Shown: positions 17,124 to 24,252 of the stretch, one piece after another
How positions within the stretch are numbered: position 1 is the stretch's first letter
How the letters are laid out: each line of letters begins with the position of its first letter
Assembly: GCA_016191395.1 (NCBI GenBank)
Contig: JACPOS010000009.1
Span: forward strand, 146,123-210,122
DNA: 64,000 nt
Direction: 5' to 3'
DNA from: Chloroflexota bacterium
GTDB taxonomy: Bacteria > Chloroflexota > Limnocylindria > Limnocylindrales > CSP1-4
The notes under the pieces: generated by a model
The model's input: only the letters and a program-made list of their open reading frames with translations
What the model was told of the DNA's origin: nothing
Databases searched by the model: none
Position numbers and translations under genes: made by a program

Positions 17124-17960
17124 GTGCCCGCGGAGCGGATCGCCGAGAGCCTCGCCTTCATCAACTGGACCGTCCTGACCGCCCTGGGCGTCGGGTCGTT
17201 CGCGGCCGTCGTGGCCGGCCGGTTCCGCACCGGCGCGACCCGTGGCTACCTGGGCTTCACGGCCTTCAGCGCCGCGGCGTTCGCGCTCCTCGCCTACCTC
17301 ACGGACGGTGGCCTGCCCACCCTCTCCCCGGATCTCGCCGTCCGACTGGATCCGGCGTGGGAGACGCCCCGCAGGCTCGCGCTCGCGGCGCTGCCCGTGC
17401 TCGCCGCCGTCTACGGCGTGGCGCTCTGGCGCGGCTCGCGCGCCGTGCCCGTTGCCATCGCCGGGCTGGCCGCCGCCGCGCTCGTCCTCGTGGCCGGCGC
17501 GCTGTCATGGGGCGGCGGCGGCGTGGCGAGCCTGCTCCTGCTCGTGGAGCTTGCCGGCCTGTCCGTCGCGCTCGGCGGCGTGTGGGCGGCAATGATCCTT
17601 GGCCACTGGTACCTCGTGACCCCGAAGCTCCCTGAGGCGCCGTTGATCCGCTTCTCGCGCTGGCTCGGCGCCGCGCTCGCGCTCCAGCTGGGGCTGTTCG
17701 TCCTGTGGCTCGCGGTGGGCGCGGGACCAGAGGGGGCGCCCGCGTTCGGTTCGCTGGTTGGGCCGTGGGCGCTGTTCGTCTGGCTGCGCCTCCTCGTGGG
17801 GCTCGTGTTCCCGCTCGTCGTCAGCTGGGCGGCCGTGCAGACCGCGCGCTCGCGCTCGATGGAATCGGCGACCGGGCTGCTGTACATCAACGTCGGCACG
17901 ATCGCGGCCGGCACCATCCTCGCCGCCGGGTTGTACTTCGGCGCGGGGCTCCTCGTCTGA
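17124..17960 (+). CDS. polytopic membrane protein, unknown function (278 aa)
   Basis: About eight hydrophobic segments spread along the protein (for example WTVLTALGVGSFAAVVAG, LGAALALQLGLFVLWLAVGA, INVGTIAAGTILAAGLYFG), with short loops and no recognised catalytic motif. I cannot name the family. GTG 17124 is preferred: a TACACT box lies just upstream, and starting earlier would overlap the M23 gene and encode a non-hydrophobic, proline-rich stretch. The O-methyltransferase gene follows 30 bp later with its own strong ribosome-binding site, so they may be co-transcribed. An alternative reading is a generic membrane redox or transport-associated protein. Confidence 0.75.
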   Translation: MPAERIAESLAFINWTVLTALGVGSFAAVVAGRFRTGATRGYLGFTAFSAAAFALLAYLTDGGLPTLSPDLAVRLDPAWETPRRLALAALPVLAAVYGVALWRGSRAVPVAIAGLAAAALVLVAGALSWGGGGVASLLLLVELAGLSVALGGVWAAMILGHWYLVTPKLPEAPLIRFSRWLGAALALQLGLFVLWLAVGAGPEGAPAFGSLVGPWALFVWLRLLVGLVFPLVVSWAAVQTARSRSMESATGLLYINVGTIAAGTILAAGLYFGAGLLV

Positions 17961-17990
17961 GCGCCGACCGGCGCTGAAGGAGGCATCGCC

Positions 17991-18656
17991 ATGGTCCGCT
18001 CCGACCGCACCTGGTCGCCGACGTCCATCGATCTCGACTGGATCGAGGCGACGGGGCGCCCGCTGCATCCGGTCCTCATCGAGATGGAATCCGTGGCGGA
18101 TCCGGAGGGCATCCCGATCCTGAGCCGCGACAGTGGCCGGATGCTCGCCGTGCTCGCCGCGAACCGGCGGCGGGTGCTCGAGGTGGGAACCGCGATCGGC
18201 TACTCGACGCTGTGGATGGCGCTCGCCCTGCCGCCGGACGGCACCGTCGTGACGATCGACCCGGATCGGGCACGCACCGATCGGGCGCGAGCGTTCTGGC
18301 GCCGTGCGGGCCTGCCCGATACACGGATCTCCGTCGTCAACGAGCCGGCGCTCGACGCCTTCGAGGGCGCTGCGCCGGAGCTGCGCGGTCCGTTCGACAT
18401 GGTCTTCATCGATGCCCTGAAGGACGAGTACCTCGCGTACCTCGCCGCGCTCATGGATCGCCTTGTGCCGGGAGCGGTCGTGGTGGCCGACAACGTCCTG
18501 TGGAGCGGTCGGACGTCCGGCGCGCGGCCGTCCCGGCCCGGGGATGGCAGCGATGCCCTTCGCGAGTTCTGCGCGCGCGTCTCCGCCGATCCGGCGTTCG
18601 AGACGGCCATCCTTCCGATCGGCGACGGGCTGCTCGTGGCCACGCTCCGGCCGTGA
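17991..18656 (+). CDS. class I O-methyltransferase, catechol-OMT-like (221 aa)
   Basis: Family 3 O-methyltransferase (CCoAOMT/COMT type). The SAM motif is VLEVGTAIGYSTLWMAL at about residue 60. TIDPDRARTDRAR holds the acidic residue for the SAM ribose. FIDALKDEY carries the metal-binding Asp, and VVADNVLWSG the second metal-site Asp-Asn. Such enzymes use Mg and methylate vicinal hydroxyl groups on small phenolics or acyl donors; the real substrate is unknown. AAGGAGG lies 8 nt before the ATG. Its stop overlaps the GTG of the MoaD-MoaE fusion (GTGA), indicating translational coupling, although no biochemical link between the two is known. Confidence 0.88.
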   Translation: MVRSDRTWSPTSIDLDWIEATGRPLHPVLIEMESVADPEGIPILSRDSGRMLAVLAANRRRVLEVGTAIGYSTLWMALALPPDGTVVTIDPDRARTDRARAFWRRAGLPDTRISVVNEPALDAFEGAAPELRGPFDMVFIDALKDEYLAYLAALMDRLVPGAVVVADNVLWSGRTSGARPSRPGDGSDALREFCARVSADPAFETAILPIGDGLLVATLRP

Positions 18657-19414
18657 CCGAGCCCGCGTTGCGCATCCGCGTCCGGCTGTTCGCGATGCAG
18701 CGCGAGCTGGCAGGGACGCGCCAGGTGGAGCTGGACCTGCGTGACGGCGCCACGATCGAGGACGCATGGCTCGCGCTCGTGGAGCGCGTGCCCGGGCTCG
18801 CACCGGGGCGCGCCTCGGTCCGCTTCGCGCACAACGGCGGCTACGCGCCCGCCGACACCCGGCTCGCCGACGGCGACGAGGTCGCGATGATCCCGCCGGT
18901 GAGCGGCGGCGCGGGCGCCGCGCTGCGCATCCTGGAGCTCAGGGAGACACCGATCGCTGCCGAGGTGCTGTCCGAGCTGAGCGCGCGGCTCGCGAGCCCG
19001 GACGACGGGGCGGTCGTCGGGTTCCTCGGCGTGACGCGCAGGTCACCGGGCACGCCGGCACCGGGGCAGGAGGCGGAGGCCGCGCGCCACGCGGGTCGGA
19101 GCGTCGAGTCGCTGGAGTACGAGGCGCTCCCGGAGATGGCGCTGCGGGTCATGGCGGAGATCGCCGACGAGATCGAGGCGCGCTTCGGGGTCACGCGGCT
19201 CGCGATCGTGCACCGAACGGGCGACGTGCCGCTCGGCGAGGCGTCGGTCGCGATCGTGGCGTGCGCGCCACATCGCGAAGCGGCGTTCGACGCGGCACGC
19301 TATGCCATCGACGAGACCAAGGGCCGCGCCCCGATCTGGAAGGCCGAGCGCTTCACGGACGGCAAGGTCTGGATCGGGGAGCCGGCACGGGAATCTCCGA
19401 GGGCCGAGGTCTAG
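18653..19414 (+). CDS. MoaD-MoaE fusion, molybdopterin synthase (253 aa)
   Basis: Residues 1-86 are a MoaD ubiquitin-like sulfur carrier (VRLFAMQRELAG, ending IPPVSGG with the diglycine at 85-86). From residue about 90 a MoaE catalytic subunit follows (LRILELRETPIAAEVL, VGFLGVTRR, SLEYEALPEMA, VHRTGDVPLGEASVAI, and the catalytic lysines in IDETKGRAPIWKAE). Together they convert cPMP to molybdopterin. MoaD must expose its C-terminal Gly-Gly to carry the thiocarboxylate. In this fusion the diglycine is internal, so cleavage after it is needed, as reported for mycobacterial MoaX. The GTG start overlaps the stop of the upstream methyltransferase gene. No other moa genes are in the window. Confidence 0.9.
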   Translation: MTEPALRIRVRLFAMQRELAGTRQVELDLRDGATIEDAWLALVERVPGLAPGRASVRFAHNGGYAPADTRLADGDEVAMIPPVSGGAGAALRILELRETPIAAEVLSELSARLASPDDGAVVGFLGVTRRSPGTPAPGQEAEAARHAGRSVESLEYEALPEMALRVMAEIADEIEARFGVTRLAIVHRTGDVPLGEASVAIVACAPHREAAFDAARYAIDETKGRAPIWKAERFTDGKVWIGEPARESPRAEV

Positions 19415-19490
19415 CTCCTGCGGGCCCTCGGCCCGAGGATTCGGCGAGCCCGCGCGGGACGGACCCCGGAACCATAGGGCCCGCGGCTGT

Positions 19491-20243
19491 TCAGCCGATG
19501 GTTGCCGGTGCCACCCGCGCAGGGACGTCGGCGGCCGGCTCGCGGCGCGGCGCGGCCTCGACGTCGAGGAGGTAGCCGATCCCCTGGAACGTCCGGATGC
19601 GGCCGGGCTCGCCCGGCGCCGCGCCGAGCTTGCGGCGTACTCGACTCACCCAGACGCGCAGGTACTGGAGATCGTCGCGGTACTCCGGGCCCCAGACCTT
19701 GGTCAGGAGCTCCGTGTGCAGGACGACCTTGCCGGCGTTCGCGGCGAGATGCTGGAGAAGCAGCCACTCCGTGCGCGACAGCTGCACGAGCTCGGCGTTG
19801 CGCGTGACCATGCGGCGCTCGAGGTCGATCTCGACGTCGTCGAACTTGATCACGCCGGCGCCCGGCTCCGCGCCGCCCGAGCGGCGGATGACGGCCCGCA
19901 CGCGAGCCGCGAGCTCGTCCGGGTGGAACGGCTTGGCGATGTAGTCATCCGCGCCCAGGTCCAGGCCCTTGGACTTGTCCGCCGTGCTGCCCTTCGCGGT
20001 CAGCAGGATGACCGGCACCGGCCGCCGCTCGCGCAGCTGGCGCATCACCTCGATGCCGTCGAGATCCGGCATGACGATGTCCAGGAGGACGATGTCCGGC
20101 CGAACCTCCTCGGCCTTCTGGAGCGCCTCTTCGCCGCCATTCGCGGTGACGACGCGGAAGCCCTCCTCGGACAGCGCGATCTGCACCAGCTTGGTGATGC
20201 GCGGCTCGTCGTCGGCGACGAGGACCAATGGCTGGGTCGACAC
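19491..20243 (-). CDS. OmpR/PhoB-family response regulator (250 aa)
   Basis: The receiver domain (residues 1-120) has the full acidic pocket: LVADDEP, phospho-accepting Asp in LLDIVMPD, Thr/Ser in LLTAKGS and Lys in IAKPFHPDEL. The winged-helix output domain (about 140-235) has LSRTEWLLLQHLAANAG, VWGPEYRDDLQYLRVWVSRV and FQGIGYLLD. It is closest in feel to KdpE-type regulators. No histidine kinase gene is adjacent, so it is an orphan here. GTG 20243 is chosen because AAGGAGG lies 6 nt upstream; the upstream M start would add 11 residues without a site. It converges with the MoaD-MoaE gene and is divergent from the GT4 gene. Confidence 0.92.
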   Translation of the reverse strand: MSTQPLVLVADDEPRITKLVQIALSEEGFRVVTANGGEEALQKAEEVRPDIVLLDIVMPDLDGIEVMRQLRERRPVPVILLTAKGSTADKSKGLDLGADDYIAKPFHPDELAARVRAVIRRSGGAEPGAGVIKFDDVEIDLERRMVTRNAELVQLSRTEWLLLQHLAANAGKVVLHTELLTKVWGPEYRDDLQYLRVWVSRVRRKLGAAPGEPGRIRTFQGIGYLLDVEAAPRREPAADVPARVAPATIG

Positions 20244-20435
20244 GGGAGCCTCCTTGGCTGGTTCCGGCTTGCACATCAGTGCTTAGGTGTGAGGGCCTGA
20301 TTCTCGCGAGTGACCCGTGGCGCCCGGCCCGGCGAGACATTGCAGAACCGTTACGTGCGCATTACAGCGTACGACCGTCACGCGCCTGCGAGGTCCGGCG
20401 ACCACCCCGAAACCGGGGCGAGGACCTGTTCGGCC

Positions 20436-20441
20436 TACGCT
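20436..20441 (+). promoter_or_regulatory. -10-like box TACGCT, likely leaderless start
   Basis: TACGCT lies 8 nt before ATG 20450 of the glycosyltransferase gene. No Shine-Dalgarno sequence is seen, so the transcript probably starts at the initiation codon. Confidence 0.4.
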
Positions 20442-20449
20442 GGCGCCAC

Positions 20450-21553
20450 ATGACCGCCCGAACCCTTCGAATCGCGCAGGTGGCGCCTCCGCTGGAGCGT
20501 GTCCCACCGCTGGCCTATGGCGGAACCGAGCGCATCGTCCACGAGCTGACCACGGCGCTGGTCAAGCGCGGCCACGAGGTCACCGTCTTCGCGAGCGGCG
20601 ACTCCGACGTGCCGTGCCGGCTGATTCCGACGGTCGACGTCGCGCTCCGCCCCGCCGGCATCGAGGGTGACGCCGCCGAGTGGTTCGACGCGACGGTGCA
20701 GGCCGTGATCGAGCACGAATCCGAGTTCGACGTCATCCACTCTCACCTGGAGCGCTGGTCGAGGCCGCTCGAGCGACGCACGAGCGTTCCTGTCGTGTCG
20801 ACGTTCCACGGGCGGCTGGACCTGCCGTGGACGAAGGAGGCGTTCGCGGACCCCGGCCCCGGCATGGTCGCGATCAGCCGGCACCAGGCGGCCACCCATC
20901 CGGAGGTGCCCTGGACGGTGATCCACAACGGCCTGTCGCTGGATCAGGCACCCGTCTCCGAGCGGCCCGGCGACGCCTTCTGCTTCGTCGGCCGCGTGGA
21001 TCCGGAAAAGGGCGTCATCGAGGCGATCGACGTGGCGCTGAAGACGGGCCGAACCCTCCGGATCGCCGCGAAGGTCGGGAACATGGCGCGCCAGCAGGAC
21101 TACTTCGAGAACGTCTTCCGGCCCGCGCTCGCGCGCGCGGGTTCAGTTGTCGAGTATCTCGGCGAGCTGGAGCCCGCGGACCGGGACCAGCTCTTCGCCG
21201 AGAGCTACGCAACGCTGATGCCGGGGAGCTGGCCGGAGCCGTTCGGGCTGGTGTGCATCGAGTCGCTGGCCTGCGGGACGCCGGTCCTCGCCCGGCGCGT
21301 CGGCGCGCTGCCGGAGATCATCCGCGACCGCGTGGATGGCTTCTTCTGTGACGACGTGACGGCGATGGCGTTCTACTCGGAGCGCGTCGCGACCCTTGAC
21401 CGCGCGACCATCCGTGCGCGGGTGATCGATCGCTTCTCGGCGGCGCGCATGACGGATCGCTACCTGAGCCTCTTCGCCCGGCTCGCGGGCCCGGCGACTA
21501 CTCCCGGGCGCGCCATTGAAGCGCCGGATCTGCGAGTCGAGACCCGCGCGTAG
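20450..21553 (+). CDS. GT4-family glycosyltransferase (367 aa)
   Basis: GT-B-fold glycosyltransferase. The N-terminal acceptor domain begins RIAQVAPPLERVPPLAYGGT, with the glycine loop typical of glycogen/sucrose-synthase-like GT4 enzymes. The C-terminal donor domain contains FCFVGRVDPEKGV, IAAKVGNM and the EX7E motif in WPEPFGLVCIESLACGTPV. It would transfer a sugar from a nucleotide donor to an unknown acceptor in the cytoplasm. The start at ATG 20450 follows the leaderless-type box; the frame is open upstream but that stretch is unlike the family. It is the only glycosyltransferase nearby, so no polysaccharide cluster context is available. Confidence 0.9.
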   Translation: MTARTLRIAQVAPPLERVPPLAYGGTERIVHELTTALVKRGHEVTVFASGDSDVPCRLIPTVDVALRPAGIEGDAAEWFDATVQAVIEHESEFDVIHSHLERWSRPLERRTSVPVVSTFHGRLDLPWTKEAFADPGPGMVAISRHQAATHPEVPWTVIHNGLSLDQAPVSERPGDAFCFVGRVDPEKGVIEAIDVALKTGRTLRIAAKVGNMARQQDYFENVFRPALARAGSVVEYLGELEPADRDQLFAESYATLMPGSWPEPFGLVCIESLACGTPVLARRVGALPEIIRDRVDGFFCDDVTAMAFYSERVATLDRATIRARVIDRFSAARMTDRYLSLFARLAGPATTPGRAIEAPDLRVETRA

Positions 21554-21666
21554 TCGATCTACCGCCCCAGGGCGGCCCGTCGAGTGACCACGGCGTCACG
21601 GATCTGCAAGTCGTGGCTCCGTCACGCACGCATCGCGGAGACGGCCGATCGGGAAACTGAGGCGAT

Positions 21667-22257
21667 ATGTCAGACCTGATCGCCAACCTGCTCAACAGTC
21701 CCGTCGTCGCGGCCGCCGGGACCGCGCTGATCCTCGCAGTCGTGGCCCTGTGGCTTGCCGCGGCATGGTGGGCGTACCAGGACGCCGCGCGGCGGACCGG
21801 ATCCAGCCTGCTCGGCTGCGCGGCTGCCGGCTGGATCCTCCTGTCCACCCCGCTCCTGCTGCCCCTCGCGCTCCCGATCTACCGGTACGTGCGACCAGCC
21901 ACGTCGGCGGCGGAGCAGCGGGAGCAGGCGCTCGTCATCACCCTGGCCTCGTCCGCCGAGCGCTCGTCCTGCGCGGCGTGCGCCGCTCGGACCCAGGACG
22001 AGTGGCGCAGGTGCCCGGCGTGCGCGACCTGGCTGGCCACGGCATGCTCGAGATGCGGCCAGTGGGCGCCCGTGGGCCTGGAGGTCTGCCCGTTCTGCGG
22101 CACGGAAGAGCACGAGTCCGCGACCGGGCTGATGGACGTGCCGGCCGTGTCCACGGCACCGCAGGCCGCGGGATGGACTGTCCCCGCCCCTGCGGCCGGC
22201 TCGAATCCGTCTGGGGCCGGTGCGCTCGTTGCCGCTGCGTCACGAAGCCAGGCCTGA
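21667..22257 (+). CDS. membrane protein with double zinc ribbon (196 aa)
   Basis: Two transmembrane helices (about 13-35 and 50-70) are followed by a cytoplasmic double zinc ribbon with four CxxC pairs: CAAC, CPAC, CSRC and CPFC between residues 99 and 145. The tail is Ala/Pro/Gly-rich. Proteins of this build are common in Chloroflexota and actinobacteria; their function is not known to me. A near-perfect hairpin terminator lies about 35 bp past the stop. No Shine-Dalgarno sequence is obvious before ATG 21667. Confidence 0.8.
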   Translation: MSDLIANLLNSPVVAAAGTALILAVVALWLAAAWWAYQDAARRTGSSLLGCAAAGWILLSTPLLLPLALPIYRYVRPATSAAEQREQALVITLASSAERSSCAACAARTQDEWRRCPACATWLATACSRCGQWAPVGLEVCPFCGTEEHESATGLMDVPAVSTAPQAAGWTVPAPAAGSNPSGAGALVAAASRSQA

Positions 22258-22290
22258 CGTGTCCCGGCGGGCCCGAACCGGACATGAAGA

Positions 22291-22321
22291 AGCCGCCGCG
22301 GGCGTTGCGCCCACGGCGGCT
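22291..22321. terminator. hairpin between convergent genes
   Basis: Arms 22291-22304 and 22308-22321 pair at 13 of 14 positions around a TTG loop. It lies between a rightward gene ending at 22257 and a leftward gene ending at 22337, so it can serve both. Confidence 0.7.
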
Positions 22322-22336
22322 GGTTTCGCCGCTGGA

Positions 22337-22564
22337 TCAGCGGGACCGGTTCAGCTCGTCCATGCGACCCTTCTCGTACGACGCTTCGCGGGACATCCGG
22401 TCGGCCTCCTCGCGCACGGTGTCGCCGGCGTCCTCGACGGCGTTTCGGACGCGGTCGCCGACGTTCGCGACCTTGTCGCCGAGCGACTCGTTGCCGTCCG
22501 CCTTGCGGTACGTCTCCTTGACGTCGGCCGCGGCATCCCGGGCCGTTCGCTTGATGTCGTTCAC
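22337..22564 (-). CDS. small hydrophilic stress-type protein, CsbD/LEA-like (75 aa)
   Basis: Short, highly charged, helix-forming protein with loosely repeated 11-residue-like units (ARDAAADVKETYRKAD, GDKVANVGDRVRNAVEDAGD, REEADRMSREASYEK). It resembles CsbD-type and LEA-like desiccation/stress proteins, though not strongly enough to name. The GTG start at 22564 is supported by AGGAGGA 6 nt upstream; the longer open frame has no such site. It lies in a run of small stress-like genes. Function by analogy: protection during water or osmotic stress, inferred only from composition. Confidence 0.65.
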   Translation of the reverse strand: MNDIKRTARDAAADVKETYRKADGNESLGDKVANVGDRVRNAVEDAGDTVREEADRMSREASYEKGRMDELNRSR

Positions 22565-22710
22565 AGCAATTCCTCCTGGTTGCGCGGCGGTCGCCGCGTT
22601 CGACTTCACCCTATCCACCGACGGCTCCTGAACGCCTCGTTCGAGGCGGTCCCGGAGTTGCAACCGGATCACAGCGGCGAGCTCGTCGCACCAGCAGAAG
22701 GAGCCAGATC

Positions 22711-23085
22711 ATGACCAGCGAATCGACGACCACCGGCGAGACCACGACCCGGACCCGCCGAACGAACGGCAGCGACACATCCATGGACGGCGGCGGGCTT
22801 GCCGGCGCGGTCCACGAGGTCCGCGGCGCGCTGGAGGGCGTGAGCCGCTCCGTGCCCGACGCCGCGCGTGCGTCGCGCGCCGTGGCCACCGACCTGTTCC
22901 ACGCGATCGAGAAGGGCTCGGACGAGCGCGTCTCCGCCGGCGTCACGCTCTCCCTGGGCCTGGCGATCGGCATGCTCGTCGGCGGCGCGCCGCGCCTGCT
23001 GATCGCCCTCGCCCTCGCACCGCTCGTCGCGATGGGCCTCGTGATGGCCGACCGCCGAGCCAAGGCGGGTCGCGCGGCCGCGTAG
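22711..23085 (+). CDS. small membrane-associated protein, unknown (124 aa)
   Basis: A Thr/Gly-rich N-terminal tail of about 35 residues, an amphipathic helical part, and two adjacent hydrophobic helices (VTLSLGLAIGMLVGGAPR, LLIALALAPLVAMGLVMA) ending in a basic tail. AAGGAG lies about 9 nt before the ATG. I do not recognise the family. It sits divergently beside the CsbD/LEA-like gene and converges on the SRPBCC gene across a strong terminator hairpin. A stress-associated envelope protein is a reasonable guess from context only. Confidence 0.6.
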   Translation: MTSESTTTGETTTRTRRTNGSDTSMDGGGLAGAVHEVRGALEGVSRSVPDAARASRAVATDLFHAIEKGSDERVSAGVTLSLGLAIGMLVGGAPRLLIALALAPLVAMGLVMADRRAKAGRAAA

Positions 23086-23158
23086 GGCACCCGCGAGCGG
23101 CTCGCGGGGCGGGCTGACCGTCCGGCGAGCCGAACCCCGACCCGCAGCTCATCAGAAC

Positions 23159-23193
23159 GCGCCGCCCCTGCTGGCAACCAGCAGGGGCGGCGC
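23159..23193. terminator. perfect 16-bp hairpin between convergent genes
   Basis: Arms 23159-23174 and 23178-23193 are perfectly complementary around a 3-nt CAA loop. It lies between the gene ending at 23085 (+) and the gene ending at 23228 (-), as expected for a bidirectional terminator. Confidence 0.8.
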
Positions 23194-23227
23194 GTCGTTG
23201 CGTGAGCGGCGCGTGCTAGCGTGCCGG

Positions 23228-23734
23228 TCAGCTCGCGCTGGAACGGCCCCCGCGCGTCCCGGAGGTGACGCCCGCGCGCGACCCGGAGGTGACGACCTCG
23301 CGCCAGCCGCCGGTCGCCCGGCCGTTCGCCTCGATGAAGTCGCGGAAGTGCTCAAGGTCGCCCTTGACCTGCCGCTCAACGAGGCCCAGGGCGTCGCCCG
23401 CCTTCTCGATGGGACCCTCCGGCTCGACATCGAGCTCCAGGTGGATCCGGCTCCGCCGCGGCGACATCGACTCGAAGCGGACCATGCCGTCGTTGCGGGC
23501 GCCGTCGATGCTCCGCCAGGACACGACCTCGTCGGGGCGCTGCTCCAGGATCCGTGCCCGCCAGGACTTGCGGACGCCGGCGATGGTGGCGGTCCACTCG
23601 AGCGTCGTGTCGTCGAGCTGGGCGACCCTGTCGACGCCGTCCATGAAGCGGGGGAAGGACTCGAACTGGGTCCACTGGTCGTAGGCGACGCGGACGGGAA
23701 CGTCGACGTCGATGGTTTCGATGATGCGGGACAT
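23228..23734 (-). CDS. SRPBCC (START-like) domain protein (168 aa)
   Basis: The helix-grip fold of the polyketide cyclase/SRPBCC superfamily is visible: VDVPVRVAYDQWTQFESFPR at the N terminus, a beta-rich core (LEWTATIAGVRKSWRARI), and the long C-terminal helix VKGDLEHFRDFIEANG. Such small single-domain members bind hydrophobic ligands; many are encoded near stress genes in soil bacteria. The last 25 residues are a Gly/Ser/Arg tail encoded by a short repeated GC-rich stretch. The start ATG has AGGAGG 6-7 nt upstream. Ligand unknown. Confidence 0.85.
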   Translation of the reverse strand: MSRIIETIDVDVPVRVAYDQWTQFESFPRFMDGVDRVAQLDDTTLEWTATIAGVRKSWRARILEQRPDEVVSWRSIDGARNDGMVRFESMSPRRSRIHLELDVEPEGPIEKAGDALGLVERQVKGDLEHFRDFIEANGRATGGWREVVTSGSRAGVTSGTRGGRSSAS

Positions 23735-23757
23735 TCGCTACCTCCTCGGAAAACAGC

Positions 23758-23786
23758 GAGACGCCCACCGAGCCGGTGGGCGTCTC
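23758..23786. terminator. 13-bp hairpin downstream of GlsB-like gene
   Basis: Arms 23758-23770 and 23774-23786 pair perfectly around a 3-nt loop. It lies after the leftward gene ending at 23834. Confidence 0.7.
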
Positions 23787-23799
23787 GACACTTGTGCTT

Positions 23800-23825
23800 G
23801 CCGGCCCCCGCCGTTGGGGGCCGGC
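23800..23825. terminator. second hairpin in tandem, 10-bp stem
   Basis: Arms 23800-23809 and 23816-23825 are complementary with a 6-nt loop, immediately before the 23758-23786 hairpin in the direction of leftward transcription. Confidence 0.6.
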
Positions 23826-23833
23826 AGATTGGC

Positions 23834-24115
23834 TTAGACCACGCCGCGGCCGGCCCTCGTGCGCCCGGTGAGGGCGTTCCAGCCGACGACGGCGATGACC
23901 GCGCCGATCGTGGCAGTCACGATCGAGCTGATGTCGAGCGCGCCGTCGATCGGGTTGGTGTGGAACAGGACGCCGGCGAGGAAGCCACCGATGAGGGCCC
24001 CCACGATGCCGAGCACGATGTGCCCGATGACGCCCATGCCCTCGTCGCCACGGACGAGGAAGCCGGCGAGATAGCCGGCGATCGCGCCGAGCACGATCCA
24101 CGCAATGATGCTCAT
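23834..24115 (-). CDS. GlsB/YeaQ/YmgE-family stress membrane protein (93 aa)
   Basis: Three hydrophobic, glycine-rich segments typical of the transglycosylase-associated/GlsB family: IIAWIVLGAIAGYLAGFLV, VIGHIVLGIVGALIGGFLAG and a third helix IVTATIGAVIAVVGWNAL. The charged loop RGDEGMGV between the first two is family-typical. These proteins are induced by envelope or acid stress in several bacteria; the mechanism is unclear. ATG 24115 has GGAGG upstream and gives the normal family length. Two tandem hairpins follow the stop. Confidence 0.88.
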   Translation of the reverse strand: MSIIAWIVLGAIAGYLAGFLVRGDEGMGVIGHIVLGIVGALIGGFLAGVLFHTNPIDGALDISSIVTATIGAVIAVVGWNALTGRTRAGRGVV

Positions 24116-24252
24116 GTGATTGAACCTCCATCCCTTGGGTGGTTGGCCGGCTCCCTGCGGAACCAGTGGGCCAACTGTCGTTCGGGAGGGGGCCGTGGGC
24201 GACAACGGCGGACTGCCGGAGCGTTGCATTCGCCTCACGGCATATCCGTGGG

